From contig NZ_MDEN01000060.1 in assembly GCF_001705435.1 (NCBI RefSeq), forward strand, positions 124,001 to 188,000: a stretch of 64,000 nt of DNA, read 5' to 3'. Below, piece by piece: positions 19,663 through 31,808 of this stretch; positions within the stretch are counted from its first letter, which is position 1; each line of letters starts with the position of its first letter. Made by a program: the position numbers and the translations under genes. Below the pieces are notes generated by a model. The model had not been told where the DNA came from and searched no databases. It worked only from the letters and a program-made list of their open reading frames with translations. This DNA comes from Pseudomonas graminis (GTDB lineage Bacteria > Pseudomonadota > Gammaproteobacteria > Pseudomonadales > Pseudomonadaceae).

Positions 19663-20424
19663 TCACCGGTAAAACAACCGATACCCCACCAACCCCGCCG
19701 CTTCGTTGATCAATTGCCCGTTCTGCCACACCGCCCTTGCCTCCGGCGTCCAGCCACCGAACGGGCGGGCGTTGTCCACGCTCAGGAAGCCGACCGGGAC
19801 TGGAACCACGCTGAACCCGGCCTTCTCGAAACTCCAGACCGAACGCGGCATGTGCCACGCCTGGGTCACCACGACCACGCGCTTGATGCCCTGCGGCAAC
19901 AAGATCGCGGCCGTCATCTTGGCGTTTTCCCAGGTCGTGCGGCTTTCACCTTCTTGCCAACGGACAGTCACGCCAAAGTCGTCGCGCAGGGAGTCGGCCA
20001 TGATCGCCGCCTCGCTCGGCGGCTCGCCGTAATGCAGCCCGCCGGTGGTGAGGATCGGCAGGCCCGACGCCTTCGACAGACGCGCGGCGTATCTCATGCG
20101 TTCCAGCGCAACCCCCGTCGGGATGTCGTTGCCCCAGCTCGGGTCATTCCGTTCCCGGCCCGAGCCCAGAATCACGATCGCATCTGCGCGCTGGGCCAGC
20201 GTTGCCCACTCGCTCTGCGGCAGCGGCGGGATGCGCTCGATGCCCTTCGCCGACCACTCCACCACAATCGGCAGACTCATCGCGGCCATCCCGCCAACGC
20301 CCATCACGAACAGCACCCGCGCCAACACCGGTCGCCTGTTTCTCAAGCACCAGGCGAGCACTAACAACAGCAGGAAAAGGCCCGGAGGCAGCAGCAGATT
20401 TTTGATGAAGTAACGAAAGGGCAT
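19663..20424 (-). CDS. YdcF/ElyC-like DUF218 membrane protein
   Basis: 253 residues from ATG 20424 (GGAG upstream). Two hydrophobic helices (about 8-30 and 36-55; LLLPPGLFLLLLVLAW, VLARVLFVMGVGGMAAM) precede a DUF218 domain (about 75-230) with DAIVILGSGRER, LTTGG, EGESRTTWENAKM and VVVVTQAWHMPRS. ElyC, an E. coli relative, affects peptidoglycan and enterobacterial common antigen synthesis; DUF218 proteins may bind nucleotide-sugar or lipid carriers. The exact role here is not known. Confidence 0.85.
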   Translation of the reverse strand: MPFRYFIKNLLLPPGLFLLLLVLAWCLRNRRPVLARVLFVMGVGGMAAMSLPIVVEWSAKGIERIPPLPQSEWATLAQRADAIVILGSGRERNDPSWGNDIPTGVALERMRYAARLSKASGLPILTTGGLHYGEPPSEAAIMADSLRDDFGVTVRWQEGESRTTWENAKMTAAILLPQGIKRVVVVTQAWHMPRSVWSFEKAGFSVVPVPVGFLSVDNARPFGGWTPEARAVWQNGQLINEAAGLVGYRLFYR

Positions 20425-20509
20425 CGGGCATCTCCAAAGATGCCCGAAGCCTAGAAGCAATGACGCTAAGCAGCAATGCTCGATTGGCCGGGGTCAGCCC
20501 CCGCAGAAG

Positions 20510-20881
20510 TTAACGCTTGAAATGTTTGCTGGAACTGTAGCGACTCAACTTTGCCGACACCTTGGCTCGACGCTGATCCTTGAGCCAGATGACATTGGCG
20601 TGGGGATGGGACGCTCGCATCGGCTCTGAAGGCTCCCGTGAGGTGCTGGAACTTCCCCTCGTGGCGATCGGAGAATCCTCTTTGACAACGACTTCGGTTC
20701 TGCCCAGATAAGCCTCGATCAACTGAAACTCGGCGTGACTCAAGCCACGCAACTCAAGCTCAACGGGGGATTCGTTTCGAAGTCGCACCGCTGTTTTTGC
20801 CGTGTCCAGAGCCAGGCCCAGACGATCGATCAGACGGTCATACACATCAGGTTGCTCTACTTCATGCTGCAGCTCTGCCAT
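20510..20881 (-). CDS. Conserved-looking hypothetical protein
   Basis: 123 residues with no signal peptide, membrane segment or motif I recognise. The N-terminal half is acidic and helical (MAELQHEVEQPDVYDRLIDR...), the middle is ELELRGLSHAEFQLIEAYLG, and the last 40 residues are basic and Ser/Lys/Arg-rich (VSAKLSRYSSSKHFKR). The helical half with the basic tail could bind nucleic acid, but this is speculation. The gene is divergent from leuS; the 300 bases between them hold the leuS promoter region (TATGCT near 21032) and nothing else that I see. Confidence 0.65.
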   Translation of the reverse strand: MAELQHEVEQPDVYDRLIDRLGLALDTAKTAVRLRNESPVELELRGLSHAEFQLIEAYLGRTEVVVKEDSPIATRGSSSTSREPSEPMRASHPHANVIWLKDQRRAKVSAKLSRYSSSKHFKR

Positions 20882-21025
20882 CCGTTCACCTCACTGAAGA
20901 TAAACACTTACCCCCGTCAGTGAGCTTAGCGCCGCTGCAAAAACCGGCGCGATGCCGCGACCAACGGCGGATGCCGCAGATGCCGAGTCTTGAGCACGCA
21001 ATCAGGGTTTCCCTCGGCTTGGTAG

Positions 21026-23788
<2,763 letters not shown>

Positions 23789-23831
23789 CGCAATCATCGG
23801 GCGCCTGTCTGCAGGCCCCGCATAAATTTCA

Positions 23832-23853
23832 AGAACCCGGGATGCCGGGTTCT
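23832..23853. terminator. Hairpin between leuS and lptE
   Basis: Nine-base-pair stem AGAACCCGG/CCGGGTTCT with a four-base loop, 44 bases past leuS. The U-tract is weak (TCTAACGG), so it may only attenuate read-through into lptE. Confidence 0.5.
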
Positions 23854-23876
23854 AACGGATTCAAGGGAGCAACAAG

Positions 23877-24482
23877 ATGATCAAACGCAATCTGCTGGTA
23901 ATGGGACTCGCGGTTCTGCTGAGCGCCTGCGGTTTCCAGCTGCGCGGCACCGGCACCAACGCCCTGTCGATCAAGGAACTGGACGTGAGCGCGCGCGACG
24001 CTTACGGCGACGTCGTCACCCAGCTGCGTCAGACCCTGACCAACAGCGGCGTGCACGTCTACACCGGCGCCCAGTACAAGCTGTTCATCGCCCGTGAAGA
24101 CGAAGCCCAGCGCACGGCGAGCTACGCCGGCTCCGGTCGCTCCGCCGAATACGAGCTGACCACCGTGCTCAAGTACGAAATTCACGGCAGCAAAGATGTT
24201 CTGCTGCTTGATGACTCCGTGCAGTCGCAGAAAGTCTTTGTCCATGACGGCAACAACCTGATCGGCTCTGACCAGGAAGCCGATCAGATCCGTAAGGAAA
24301 TGCGCACTGACCTCGTGCAGAAAGTGCTGGCCCGTCTGCAGCAGCTGACACCTCAGCGCCTTGACGAGCTGCAAGCCAAAGCCGACGCCGCTGCCCGCGC
24401 CCAGGCGGATGCCGAAGCCGCTGCTCAGCGCATTCGCGACGAGACGCCACAGCAGTCGCCTATCGAAATCCCGTCCAAGTGA
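23877..24482 (+). CDS. lptE: LPS-assembly lipoprotein LptE
   Basis: Outer-membrane lipoprotein that plugs and assembles the LptD barrel for LPS insertion. 201 residues. The lipobox LLSAC at about residues 14-18 gives a lipidated cysteine followed by the family's GFQLRGTG. The C-terminal 40 residues are Ala/Gln-rich and helical (ADAAARAQADAEAAAQR), longer than in E. coli. ATG 23877 with AAGGGAG upstream. leuS-lptE-holA is the conserved order. Confidence 0.95.
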   Translation: MIKRNLLVMGLAVLLSACGFQLRGTGTNALSIKELDVSARDAYGDVVTQLRQTLTNSGVHVYTGAQYKLFIAREDEAQRTASYAGSGRSAEYELTTVLKYEIHGSKDVLLLDDSVQSQKVFVHDGNNLIGSDQEADQIRKEMRTDLVQKVLARLQQLTPQRLDELQAKADAAARAQADAEAAAQRIRDETPQQSPIEIPSK

Positions 24483-24524
24483 CGGCGTCGGGGCCGGTTC
24501 GCCGGCCCTGATCTTTTCTGACCC

Positions 24525-25562
24525 ATGAAACTCGCCCCCGCCCAGCTTTCCAAACACCTTCAAGGTGCGCTTGCGCCTGTCTACATCGTCAGCGGCGATG
24601 ACCCGCTGCAATGTCAGGAGGCGTGCGACGCCATCCGTGCGGCTGCGCGCCAGCAAGGCTATGACGAACGTCAGGTGTTCAGCGCCGACTCGAGCTTCGA
24701 CTGGGGCACCCTGCTTCAGGCGGGCGCGAGCATGTCGCTGTTCGCCGAGCGCAGGCTGCTGGAGTTGCGCCTGCCGTCCGGCAAACCCGGCGACAAAGGC
24801 GCCGCCGCACTGCTGGAATACTGCGGCCGCCCTGCCGAAGACACGCTGCTGTTGATCAGCCTACCCAAGCTCGACGGCTCGGCGCAGAAAACCAAATGGG
24901 GCAAAGCGCTGGTCGAAGGGCCGCAGACACAGTTCGTGCAGATCTGGCCGGTGGACGCCAGCCAGTTGCCGCAATGGATTCGTCAGCGCCTGTCACAGGC
25001 CGGCCTCGCAGCGACCCCGGACGCCATCGAACTGATCGCGGCGCGGGTTGAAGGCAACTTGCTCGCCGCTGCGCAGGAAATCGAAAAGCTCAAGCTGATG
25101 GCCGAAGAAGGCCAGATCACGGTCGAGACCGTGCAGGCGGCGGTGGCCGACAGCGCACGCTTCGATGTTTTCGGTCTGACTGACGCCATCCTCAACGGCG
25201 AAGCGGCCCACGCGCTGCGGATGCTCGAAGGCCTGCGCGGCGAAGGCGTCGAGCCTCCGGTCATTCTCTGGGCGCTGTCCCGCGAGCTTCGCGTGCTGGC
25301 CAATCTGGCGTTGCAGTTCAGTCAGGGCATCCCGCTGGACAAAGCCTTCAGCCAGGCGCGTCCGCCCATCTGGGACAAGCGCAAGCCGTTGATGAGCAAA
25401 GCCCTGCAACGCCACTCGGCGCGACGCTGGGGCCAGTTGTTGATGGACGCCCAACACATCGACGCGCAGATCAAAGGCCAGGCCCAGGGATCGGTCTGGA
25501 GCAGCCTCAGTCGTCTGACACTGCTGATGGCGGGGCAACGGCTGGCATTGCCGGCGGAATAA
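24525..25562 (+). CDS. holA: DNA polymerase III subunit delta
   Basis: 345 residues. Delta opens the beta clamp as part of the clamp loader. The N-terminus (MKLAPAQLSKHLQGALAPVYIVSGDDPLQCQEA) and the LFAERRLLELRLPSGKPGDKG beta-interaction region match the family. The AAA+ fold has no Walker A, as expected for delta. It follows lptE after 42 bases and is followed by arfA 94 bases on. Confidence 0.95.
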   Translation: MKLAPAQLSKHLQGALAPVYIVSGDDPLQCQEACDAIRAAARQQGYDERQVFSADSSFDWGTLLQAGASMSLFAERRLLELRLPSGKPGDKGAAALLEYCGRPAEDTLLLISLPKLDGSAQKTKWGKALVEGPQTQFVQIWPVDASQLPQWIRQRLSQAGLAATPDAIELIAARVEGNLLAAAQEIEKLKLMAEEGQITVETVQAAVADSARFDVFGLTDAILNGEAAHALRMLEGLRGEGVEPPVILWALSRELRVLANLALQFSQGIPLDKAFSQARPPIWDKRKPLMSKALQRHSARRWGQLLMDAQHIDAQIKGQAQGSVWSSLSRLTLLMAGQRLALPAE

Positions 25563-25656
25563 TCTGTAACGTTTCGATAGCTCAGGTTAATTGGACAGCG
25601 GCGCCTAACTGGCAGAATATCCCCCTCCTCCACCCCACCACTTGAGCGAAAACGCC

Positions 25657-25815
25657 ATGAGCAAAGCCAAAAAGCGGCCGAACAAGGCCAAATCCATCAT
25701 CGCCCAGCCACTGTTCCGCAGCCGTCAGGAACAACCCGGCAAGGGCAAAGGCAGCTACCGCCGCGAAGCCTTCCAGTCTAAAAGCTGGGAGGCTTCTTCC
25801 GTTATGGCGGCTTGA
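25657..25815 (+). CDS. arfA: Alternative ribosome-rescue factor A
   Basis: A 52-residue gene. ArfA releases ribosomes stalled on mRNAs without a stop codon by recruiting RF2, as a back-up to tmRNA. The family core is present: PLFRSRQEQPGKGKGSYRR, then SKSWEAS, matching E. coli ArfA around DPLFR, KKGKGSYMR and WEAS. As in E. coli the reading frame contains a strong hairpin (25765-25796) before the stop. Transcripts cut or terminated there would be non-stop and subject to tmRNA, making ArfA appear only when tmRNA is limiting. The identification is by motif; the regulation is inferred. Confidence 0.88.
   Translation: MSKAKKRPNKAKSIIAQPLFRSRQEQPGKGKGSYRREAFQSKSWEASSVMAA
25765..25796 (+). promoter_or_regulatory. 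Hairpin inside arfA (non-stop control element)
   Basis: GAAGCCTTCCAG (25765-25776) pairs with CTGGGAGGCTTC (25785-25796): twelve pairs with one G-T wobble and an eight-base loop, ending 17 bases before the arfA stop codon. TTCC follows. It could act as an RNase III site or a terminator within the gene. Confidence 0.7.
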
Positions 25816-25901
25816 AAACTTCAGGTTACTGACTGACGCCCCACCGACAGGGCCGGCATGTTAAGGTCTGCACCTTCCGGTTTAGCCCTGTGGACCCCAG
25901 A

Positions 25902-27239
25902 ATGCCCCCAAGCTTTCCCCGTCGCTGGCACCTTCGCCAGTTGATCGCCGCTTCCAGCCTCTTCGCGCTGGTTGCCTGTGCCGAGCAGCCTACCGCTGCC
26001 GTTGCCACCCCGCTCCAGGCCGCACCCGCGGCGCAAGTCGTCAAAAGTCTGCCCGTGCCCTCCGGCGCTGTTGCGCAACCTGACGACGGCAACTTTGAAA
26101 TCCAGCCCGCAATGACCTTCAGCGAGTGGCAGAGCCAGTTTCGTGCTCTGGCGCTGAACGCGGGTGTGCGTCCGGAGGTGTTTGATAACGCATTTGCCGG
26201 CGTCACGCCGGACATGAGCGTGGTCAAGGCCGATCGCAGCCAGCCGGAGTTCAGTCGTCCGGTGTGGGAATACCTCGATGGCGCCATGTCCGCCGTGCGT
26301 GTACGCAAGGGTCAGGCCCTGCTGAATCAATATGCCGACGCGCTGAGCGCCATCGAGCAGCGTTATGGCGTCGATCGCCAGGCACTGGTCGCCGTGTGGG
26401 GGATGGAGAGCAGCTTCGGTCAGTTCCAGGGCACGCAGTCGGTGATTCGCTCGCTGGCGACGCTGGCCTATGAGGGACGCCGACCACAGTTCGCCCAGGA
26501 TCAACTGATCGCCGCGCTGCAGATCATTCAGCACGGCGACATCGATGCGCCGAGCATGCTGGGCTCCTGGGCTGGCGCCATGGGCCAGACGCAGTTCATA
26601 CCGACGACCTACAACACCCACGCGGTGGATTTCGACGGCGACGGTCGCCGTGATATCTGGAACTCCCCCACCGACGCACTGGCCTCCACTGCACATTACC
26701 TGCAAAGCTCGGGCTGGCAGAAAGGCCAGCCCTGGGGATTCGAAGTGCAGCTGGCTCAGGGGTTTGACTACGCCCTGGCGGACGCCTCAACGCGCAAATC
26801 CATCGGCGAATGGCAGCAGCTGGGCCTGAAGCTGCCGAGCGGCTCTGCGCTGCCGGCCAATCTGCTGCAACAGCAAGCCGCCTTGCTGCTGCCTGCGGGC
26901 TATAAAGGCCCGGCCTTTCTGGTGATGGATAACTTCCGCGCCATCCTGAAGTACAACAACTCGTCGTCCTATGCGATGGCGATCGGCTTGCTGTCCGAAC
27001 GATTCAGCGGCGGCGGTTATGTGCAGGGAAGCTGGCCGCGCGGTGATCGTCCGCTGAGCCGCACCGAGCGTATCGAGCTGCAGACGCTGCTCTCGGCCCG
27101 ACAGTACGACGCAGGCGCGCCGGACGGGATCATCGGCGCCAACACGCGCAAGGCGATTCGCAGCGCGCAGCAATCCTTTGGCTGGCCGGCGGACGGGTAC
27201 CCGACCCAGGAATTGCTGCAGCAGTTACGCCAGCCGTAA
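25902..27239 (+). CDS. Lytic murein transglycosylase (MltB family) lipoprotein with peptidoglycan-binding domain
   Basis: About 445 residues. A lipobox-like signal (LIAASSLFALVAC) near residues 16-27 points to an outer-membrane lipoprotein. The SLT_2/MltB catalytic domain spans about 70-365: catalytic Glu in VAVWGMESSFGQF, then GSWAGAMGQTQFIPTTYNTHAVDFDGDGRRDIW and YAMAIGLLSERF. A PG_binding_1 domain (about 375-440; LQTLLSARQYDAGAPDGIIGANTRKAI) closes it. It cleaves the MurNAc-GlcNAc bond with 1,6-anhydro product. An alternative GTG start lies four codons upstream. It is a paralogue of mltB at 31.8 kb, which lacks the C-terminal domain. Confidence 0.92.
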   Translation: MPPSFPRRWHLRQLIAASSLFALVACAEQPTAAVATPLQAAPAAQVVKSLPVPSGAVAQPDDGNFEIQPAMTFSEWQSQFRALALNAGVRPEVFDNAFAGVTPDMSVVKADRSQPEFSRPVWEYLDGAMSAVRVRKGQALLNQYADALSAIEQRYGVDRQALVAVWGMESSFGQFQGTQSVIRSLATLAYEGRRPQFAQDQLIAALQIIQHGDIDAPSMLGSWAGAMGQTQFIPTTYNTHAVDFDGDGRRDIWNSPTDALASTAHYLQSSGWQKGQPWGFEVQLAQGFDYALADASTRKSIGEWQQLGLKLPSGSALPANLLQQQAALLLPAGYKGPAFLVMDNFRAILKYNNSSSYAMAIGLLSERFSGGGYVQGSWPRGDRPLSRTERIELQTLLSARQYDAGAPDGIIGANTRKAIRSAQQSFGWPADGYPTQELLQQLRQP

Positions 27240-27267
27240 CTGCGCAGAATGAAACGCAACACAAAAA

Positions 27268-27297
27268 AACGGGCCGGATATTTCTATCCGGCCCGTT
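27268..27297. terminator. Bidirectional terminator between the transglycosylase and lipA
   Basis: Stem ACGGGCCGGATA/TATCCGGCCCGT around a TTTC loop with runs of A on the left and TTTT on the right, so it can stop transcripts from both convergent genes. Confidence 0.88.
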
Positions 27298-27324
27298 TTG
27301 CTTTCTGCGTCAGCGACGCCGTGA

Positions 27325-28386
27325 TCAACCCGCCGTGAGCAGCGACTTGACCAGCTTGGCTTGCTCGTCCGCATGGTACGAGGAGCGGACCAACGGGCCG
27401 GAGGCGACGTTCTTGAAGCCCATTTTGTAGCCTTCTTCGGCGAACCAGTCGAATACGTCAGGGTGCACGAAGCGCTGCACCGGCAGGTGGTTGCGCGACG
27501 GTTGCAGGTACTGACCCAGGGTCAGCATGTCGATGTTGTGCTCGCGCATGCGCTGCATGACTTCGATGACTTCTTCATCCGTCTCGCCCAGGCCCAGCAT
27601 CAGCCCGGATTTGGTCGGCACGTGGGGGACCATTTCCTTGAAACGCTTGAGCAAGGTCAGCGACCACTGGTAATCCGAACCCGGACGCGCGGCCTTGTAC
27701 AGGCGCGGTACGGTTTCCAGGTTGTGGTTGAAGACGTCTGGCGGCGTCGCGGCGGTGATTTCCAGCGCGATGTCCATACGGCCACGGTAATCCGGGACCA
27801 GGGTCTCCAACTGCACGTTCGGCGACAGCAGGCGGATTTCGCGGATGCAGTCGGCGAAGTGCTGAGCGCCGCCATCGCGCAGGTCGTCACGGTCCACGGA
27901 AGTGATCACGACGTACTTGAGTTTGAGGTCAGCGATGGCGACGGCGAGGTTCTTCGGCTCATCGGTGTCCAGCGCCTTCGGACGGCCATGGCCGACGTCG
28001 CAGAACGGGCAGCGACGGGTGCAGATGTCCCCCATGATCATGAAGGTCGCGGTGCCGCCAGAGAAGCACTCGCCCAGGTTCGGGCAGGACGCCTCTTCGC
28101 ACACGCTGTGCAGCTTGTGCTTGCGCAGCAGCGCTTTGATGCGGTCGACTTCCGGCGAGACCGGGATACGCACACGAATCCAGTCCGGCTTCTTCGGCAG
28201 ATCGACCGTCGGAATGATCTTCACCGGGATGCGCGCCACTTTTTCCGCACCGCGCAGCTTCACGCCGGCTTCCACTTTAGGACGCGCCACACGCTCAGGC
28301 GTGGCCACGTTTACCGTCGGGATCAGGGTTTGTACGGCATTCTCTGTATTCACGACAGTGTCAGCTGCCTCATACGCAGTAGTCAT
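27325..28386 (-). CDS. lipA: Lipoyl synthase
   Basis: Radical-SAM enzyme inserting two sulphurs into octanoyl groups on lipoyl domains. 353 residues. The auxiliary cluster cysteines are in [12 protein letters not shown], the radical-SAM triad in CTRRCPFCD, and the C-terminal RSSYHADE supplies the conserved Ser ligand. The N-terminus is about 30 residues longer than in E. coli, as usual in Pseudomonas. It begins directly after lipB, whose octanoylated proteins are its substrate. Confidence 0.97.
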   Translation of the reverse strand: MTTAYEAADTVVNTENAVQTLIPTVNVATPERVARPKVEAGVKLRGAEKVARIPVKIIPTVDLPKKPDWIRVRIPVSPEVDRIKALLRKHKLHSVCEEASCPNLGECFSGGTATFMIMGDICTRRCPFCDVGHGRPKALDTDEPKNLAVAIADLKLKYVVITSVDRDDLRDGGAQHFADCIREIRLLSPNVQLETLVPDYRGRMDIALEITAATPPDVFNHNLETVPRLYKAARPGSDYQWSLTLLKRFKEMVPHVPTKSGLMLGLGETDEEVIEVMQRMREHNIDMLTLGQYLQPSRNHLPVQRFVHPDVFDWFAEEGYKMGFKNVASGPLVRSSYHADEQAKLVKSLLTAG

Positions 28387-28387
28387 A

Positions 28388-29038
28388 TCAATCGATTCCG
28401 CCCGTTAGGGTCGTCTGCTCAGCGTAGTCGAGGTGGTTGACGAGCTGCGCACGCAGCCGGGCACTAACCTCGGCAAATTCAATCGGACCTGCCTGTTCGC
28501 GCAGCTGGGTCATTGCCAGCCCCGCATACCCGCAGGGATTTATCCGTTTAAAAGGGTCCAGATCCATATCGACGTTCAGCGCAAGGCCATGAAACGAACA
28601 GCCGTTACGGATGCGCAGCCCCAGTGAGGCAATCTTGGCGCCGTCGACGTAGACCCCTGGCGCATCAGCCTTGGCTGTGGCGGTGACACCATAACCGGCC
28701 AGCAGGTCGATCAGGCTGTGTTCGATCCGGGTGACCAGGTCGCGAACGCCAAAGCCCAGACGGCGCACGTCCAGCAGCAGATACGCCACCAGTTGGCCGG
28801 GGCCATGATAAGTCACTTGGCCGCCGCGATCGACCTGCACCACCGGGATATCCCCCGGAAGCAATAAATGCTCGGGCTTGCCGGACTGGCCCTGGGTGAA
28901 GACAGGCGGATGCTGCACAAGCCAGACCTCATCGGCGGTTTCGCGGTCGCGGCCGTCGGTGAAGCGTTTCATCGCCTGCCAGGTGGGCTCGTAGTCGGTC
29001 AGACCGAGTTCACGAAAGCCCAGAGCCGCGCCCATCAC
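28388..29038 (-). CDS. lipB: Lipoyl(octanoyl) transferase
   Basis: Moves octanoate from acyl carrier protein to lipoyl domains. 216 residues. The motif [17 protein letters not shown] and the catalytic lysine/cysteine region ([37 protein letters not shown]) are intact. The start codon overlaps the stop of ybeD by four bases and the stop lies one base before the lipA start codon, so the three genes are one transcript. Confidence 0.96.
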   Translation of the reverse strand: MMGAALGFRELGLTDYEPTWQAMKRFTDGRDRETADEVWLVQHPPVFTQGQSGKPEHLLLPGDIPVVQVDRGGQVTYHGPGQLVAYLLLDVRRLGFGVRDLVTRIEHSLIDLLAGYGVTATAKADAPGVYVDGAKIASLGLRIRNGCSFHGLALNVDMDLDPFKRINPCGYAGLAMTQLREQAGPIEFAEVSARLRAQLVNHLDYAEQTTLTGGID

Positions 29039-29310
29039 AGCACCATGTGCACGAAGCCGGTGGCCCGCAATTCGCTGTTGATGTCGTAAAGCTGGTCTTG
29101 CCCGGTGGCAATGATGTGCAGCTGAACGGTGGTGTACTTGCCGTTGCTGCTCTGGCGCTCGGCCAGGGTTTTCATGTCGACGGTGGCGTGCTTCTCAAGA
29201 ATCTCGATGACCTTGTCTTTGAAGCCCACGCCCGTGTCGCCGATGATCTTGATGGGATAGTCGGCGCAGGGAAATTCGATTTTTGGCGCTTTTACTTCGG
29301 TATCTGTCAT
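29035..29310 (-). CDS. ybeD: DUF493 family protein YbeD
   Basis: 91 residues, full length. [32 protein letters not shown] at the start and [30 protein letters not shown] at the end define the family, an ACT-like small fold. It always neighbours lipB and dacA/C; a regulatory link to lipoylation has been proposed but its biochemical role is not known. Confidence 0.92.
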   Translation of the reverse strand: MTDTEVKAPKIEFPCADYPIKIIGDTGVGFKDKVIEILEKHATVDMKTLAERQSSNGKYTTVQLHIIATGQDQLYDINSELRATGFVHMVL

Positions 29311-29408
29311 GGCAGTAACGGCCTCGTAAGCCGGAAAACGGACAGGCCCCCGGCGCGATCGGCGACGGGGGCGTACGGAGCAACGGTCAGCGTTTGATCA
29401 ATCGTTGA

Positions 29409-30569
29409 TCAGTTGAACAGACCGTAGAAGAACAAGCGGATGCTATCCCACAGGCGGCGGAAGATACCACCCTCCTCGACGGCGTCCAGAGCGATCAGGT
29501 TGGCACTGTGCACGACCTTGTCGTCCAGCTTGACCTCAACCTTGCCGATGACGTCGCCTTTGGCGATCGGCGCAACCAGCTGTTGATTCATGGTCATGCT
29601 CGCGGCCAGCTTCTTCAGCTCGCCTTTTGGCATGGTCATGGTCAGGTCTTCAGCCAGACCGGCTTTGACTTGACGCTCTGTGCCTTTCCAGACCGGCGCC
29701 TGAGCCAGTTCGGTGCCCTTCTGATAGAAGGTCTGGGTTTCGAAGAAACGGAAACCGTAGGTCAGCAGCTTCTGGGTTTCGGCAGCACGAGCTTGCTCGC
29801 TGTTGGTGCCGAACACGACAGCAATCAGACGCATGCCATCACGCACGGCCGAGGACACCATGCAGTAGCCGGCTTCTTCGGTGTGACCGGTTTTCAGACC
29901 GTCGACGGTCTTGTCACGCCACAGCAGCAGGTTGCGGTTTGGCTGCTTGATGCCGTTCCAGAAGAACTCTTTCTGCGAGTAGATCGCGTAGTGCGCCGGG
30001 TCTTCGTGGATGATCGCGCGCGCCAGCAGGGCCATGTCATGGGCGGTGGCGTAGTGATCAGGGTTCGGCAGGCCGGTCGGGTTCATGAAGTGGCTGTTGA
30101 CCATACCCAGGTCGGCAGCGGTCTTGTTCATCAGGTCGGCGAAGGCGTCTTCGCTGCCGGCGATGTGCTCGGAAAGCGCAACGCTGGCGTCGTTACCCGA
30201 CTGAATGATGATGCCGTGCAGCAGGTCACTGACGGTGACCTGGCTGCCCACTTTGATGAACATCCGCGAACCGCCGGTGCGCCAGGCGTTTTCGCTGACG
30301 GTCACCGGGTCGTTTTCGCCGATCTGGCCACGACGGATTTCCAGCGTGGCGATGTAGGCGGTCATCAGCTTGGTCAGACTGGCCGGTGGCAGGCGCTGGT
30401 CGCCATTGTTTTCGACCAGAACGTTGCCACTGTTGGCGTCCATCAGCACATAAGCCTTGGCAGCCAGTTGCGGTGGCGATGGCGTCATCTGTTCGACCGC
30501 AAACACGGCAGGCGTGGTGAATAGCGGGATAAGCAGGCAAAGGCGTTTTGCAAAGCTGGTGATGTTCAT
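29409..30569 (-). CDS. dacC: D-alanyl-D-alanine carboxypeptidase (PBP5/6 type)
   Basis: Removes the terminal D-Ala from muropeptides in the periplasm. 386 residues from ATG 30569, with a signal peptide (LCLLIPLFTTPAVFA). The penicillin-binding triad is present: SLTKLM (Ser nucleophile), SGNDA and KTGHTEEAGYC. A PBP5 C-terminal beta domain and an amphipathic membrane anchor (RRLWDSIRLFFYGLFN) end the protein. It lies in the rlpA-dacC-ybeD-lipB order of Pseudomonas. Confidence 0.95.
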   Translation of the reverse strand: MNITSFAKRLCLLIPLFTTPAVFAVEQMTPSPPQLAAKAYVLMDANSGNVLVENNGDQRLPPASLTKLMTAYIATLEIRRGQIGENDPVTVSENAWRTGGSRMFIKVGSQVTVSDLLHGIIIQSGNDASVALSEHIAGSEDAFADLMNKTAADLGMVNSHFMNPTGLPNPDHYATAHDMALLARAIIHEDPAHYAIYSQKEFFWNGIKQPNRNLLLWRDKTVDGLKTGHTEEAGYCMVSSAVRDGMRLIAVVFGTNSEQARAAETQKLLTYGFRFFETQTFYQKGTELAQAPVWKGTERQVKAGLAEDLTMTMPKGELKKLAASMTMNQQLVAPIAKGDVIGKVEVKLDDKVVHSANLIALDAVEEGGIFRRLWDSIRLFFYGLFN

Positions 30570-30764
30570 CCGTCTCTCGAAAATGCTAATGGGCAAACAT
30601 GCCCTTGCGGGCAAAGCGGGTGCCGGGCTACCCCGGCAAACGGGCTCACATTCTACAGAACGTGCCGTGAAAAGCTGCTGACAACGACAAACCCGGTCGG
30701 CACGTCGTCGGTCAGGCAGCGAAACGCGCCTCCGTTGCCGGGGCGTTAATCGCTGATGAAAGCG

Positions 30765-31808
30765 TTACTGGTCCGACGTGACGACGCTTGGCGAGCCGAG
30801 ATTGGCCGACCTTACGCTGTTTTGCAGCTGCTGGGCTTCACCCGGCGTGTCGACCGGTCCCATCCGCACGCGATAGAGCGTCTGTTGGTTGCGCGCGATC
30901 GAACTCACGAACACCGGCGCGCGGACCATCCCGCTCAATTTCGACCTCAGGAGTTCCGCAGCGTCCGGGTTGGCGAACGCTCCCACTTGGAGAAACAGCC
31001 CAGACGCTTGTCCGGAAGCGTTTTTTTTTGCGTCGATCGGCACGGGCGTGACCGGAGCGGCGTGTTGCTGCGGCGGTGGCGTCCATTGCTCGATCGTACC
31101 GGCCGATGCGGTAATCACCGGCGCCGCTGCCTGCCGAGGCGGCGGATTGCTGCTTGCCACTTGCGGCTGATCCAGCATCAGCGGCGCCGGTTTGCCGCGC
31201 TGCGCCCAATACTGAGAAGGGTCGATGCCTTCAACTTTCACCCGTGCGGTGCCGTTTTCGGCATAACCGAGCTTCTTCGCCGCTGCATAGGACAGGTCGA
31301 TGATGCGGTCCGAATAGAACGGGCCGCGATCGTTGACCCGTAGGATCACGGTGCGGTTGTTGTCCAGGTTGGTCACGCGAACATAGCTGGGCAGTGGCAG
31401 CGTCTTGTGCGCCGCGCTCATGCCATACAGGTCATAGACTTCGCCGTTGGCCGTATTTTGCCCGTGGAACTTGGTGCCGTACCACGACGCCGTTCCCGTC
31501 TGGGAATAGGTCCTGGAATCGCTGAGGGGGAAATAGGTCTTGCCCAGCACCGTATACGGGTTGGCCTTGTACGGGCCGGTGTGCAGGGTCGGAATGGCAT
31601 CGGGGATGCGCGACACATCAACGTCCCACCAGGGCGCGCCGTCTTTGTGCGCCCTGTTGATGTCCAGCCCTGGCTGCGAGCGAATGACGTTGCCCTGCTG
31701 CCGCTGCGTCGTTGTCGTCGGGCGGCTGGTCGAGCAGCTGACGATCAGCAACGTCAGTGCCGTGAAGGCCATCAGTTTCAATGGTTGGTGCATCGGCAGT
31801 GGCCGCAT
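30765..31808 (-). CDS. rlpA: Septal-ring lytic transglycosylase RlpA lipoprotein
   Basis: 347 residues. A lipobox (LLIVSC) gives an outer-membrane lipoprotein. The RlpA double-psi beta-barrel (about 95-195) has TASWYGTKFHGQNTANGE, the catalytic Glu/Asp region and RVNDRGPFYSDRIIDLSYAAA. A Pro/Ala-rich linker leads to a C-terminal SPOR domain (about 270-345) that binds denuded septal glycan. P. aeruginosa RlpA cuts naked glycan strands during daughter-cell separation. The start overlaps the mltB stop (TAATG). Confidence 0.94.
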   Translation of the reverse strand: MRPLPMHQPLKLMAFTALTLLIVSCSTSRPTTTTQRQQGNVIRSQPGLDINRAHKDGAPWWDVDVSRIPDAIPTLHTGPYKANPYTVLGKTYFPLSDSRTYSQTGTASWYGTKFHGQNTANGEVYDLYGMSAAHKTLPLPSYVRVTNLDNNRTVILRVNDRGPFYSDRIIDLSYAAAKKLGYAENGTARVKVEGIDPSQYWAQRGKPAPLMLDQPQVASSNPPPRQAAAPVITASAGTIEQWTPPPQQHAAPVTPVPIDAKKNASGQASGLFLQVGAFANPDAAELLRSKLSGMVRAPVFVSSIARNQQTLYRVRMGPVDTPGEAQQLQNSVRSANLGSPSVVTSDQ

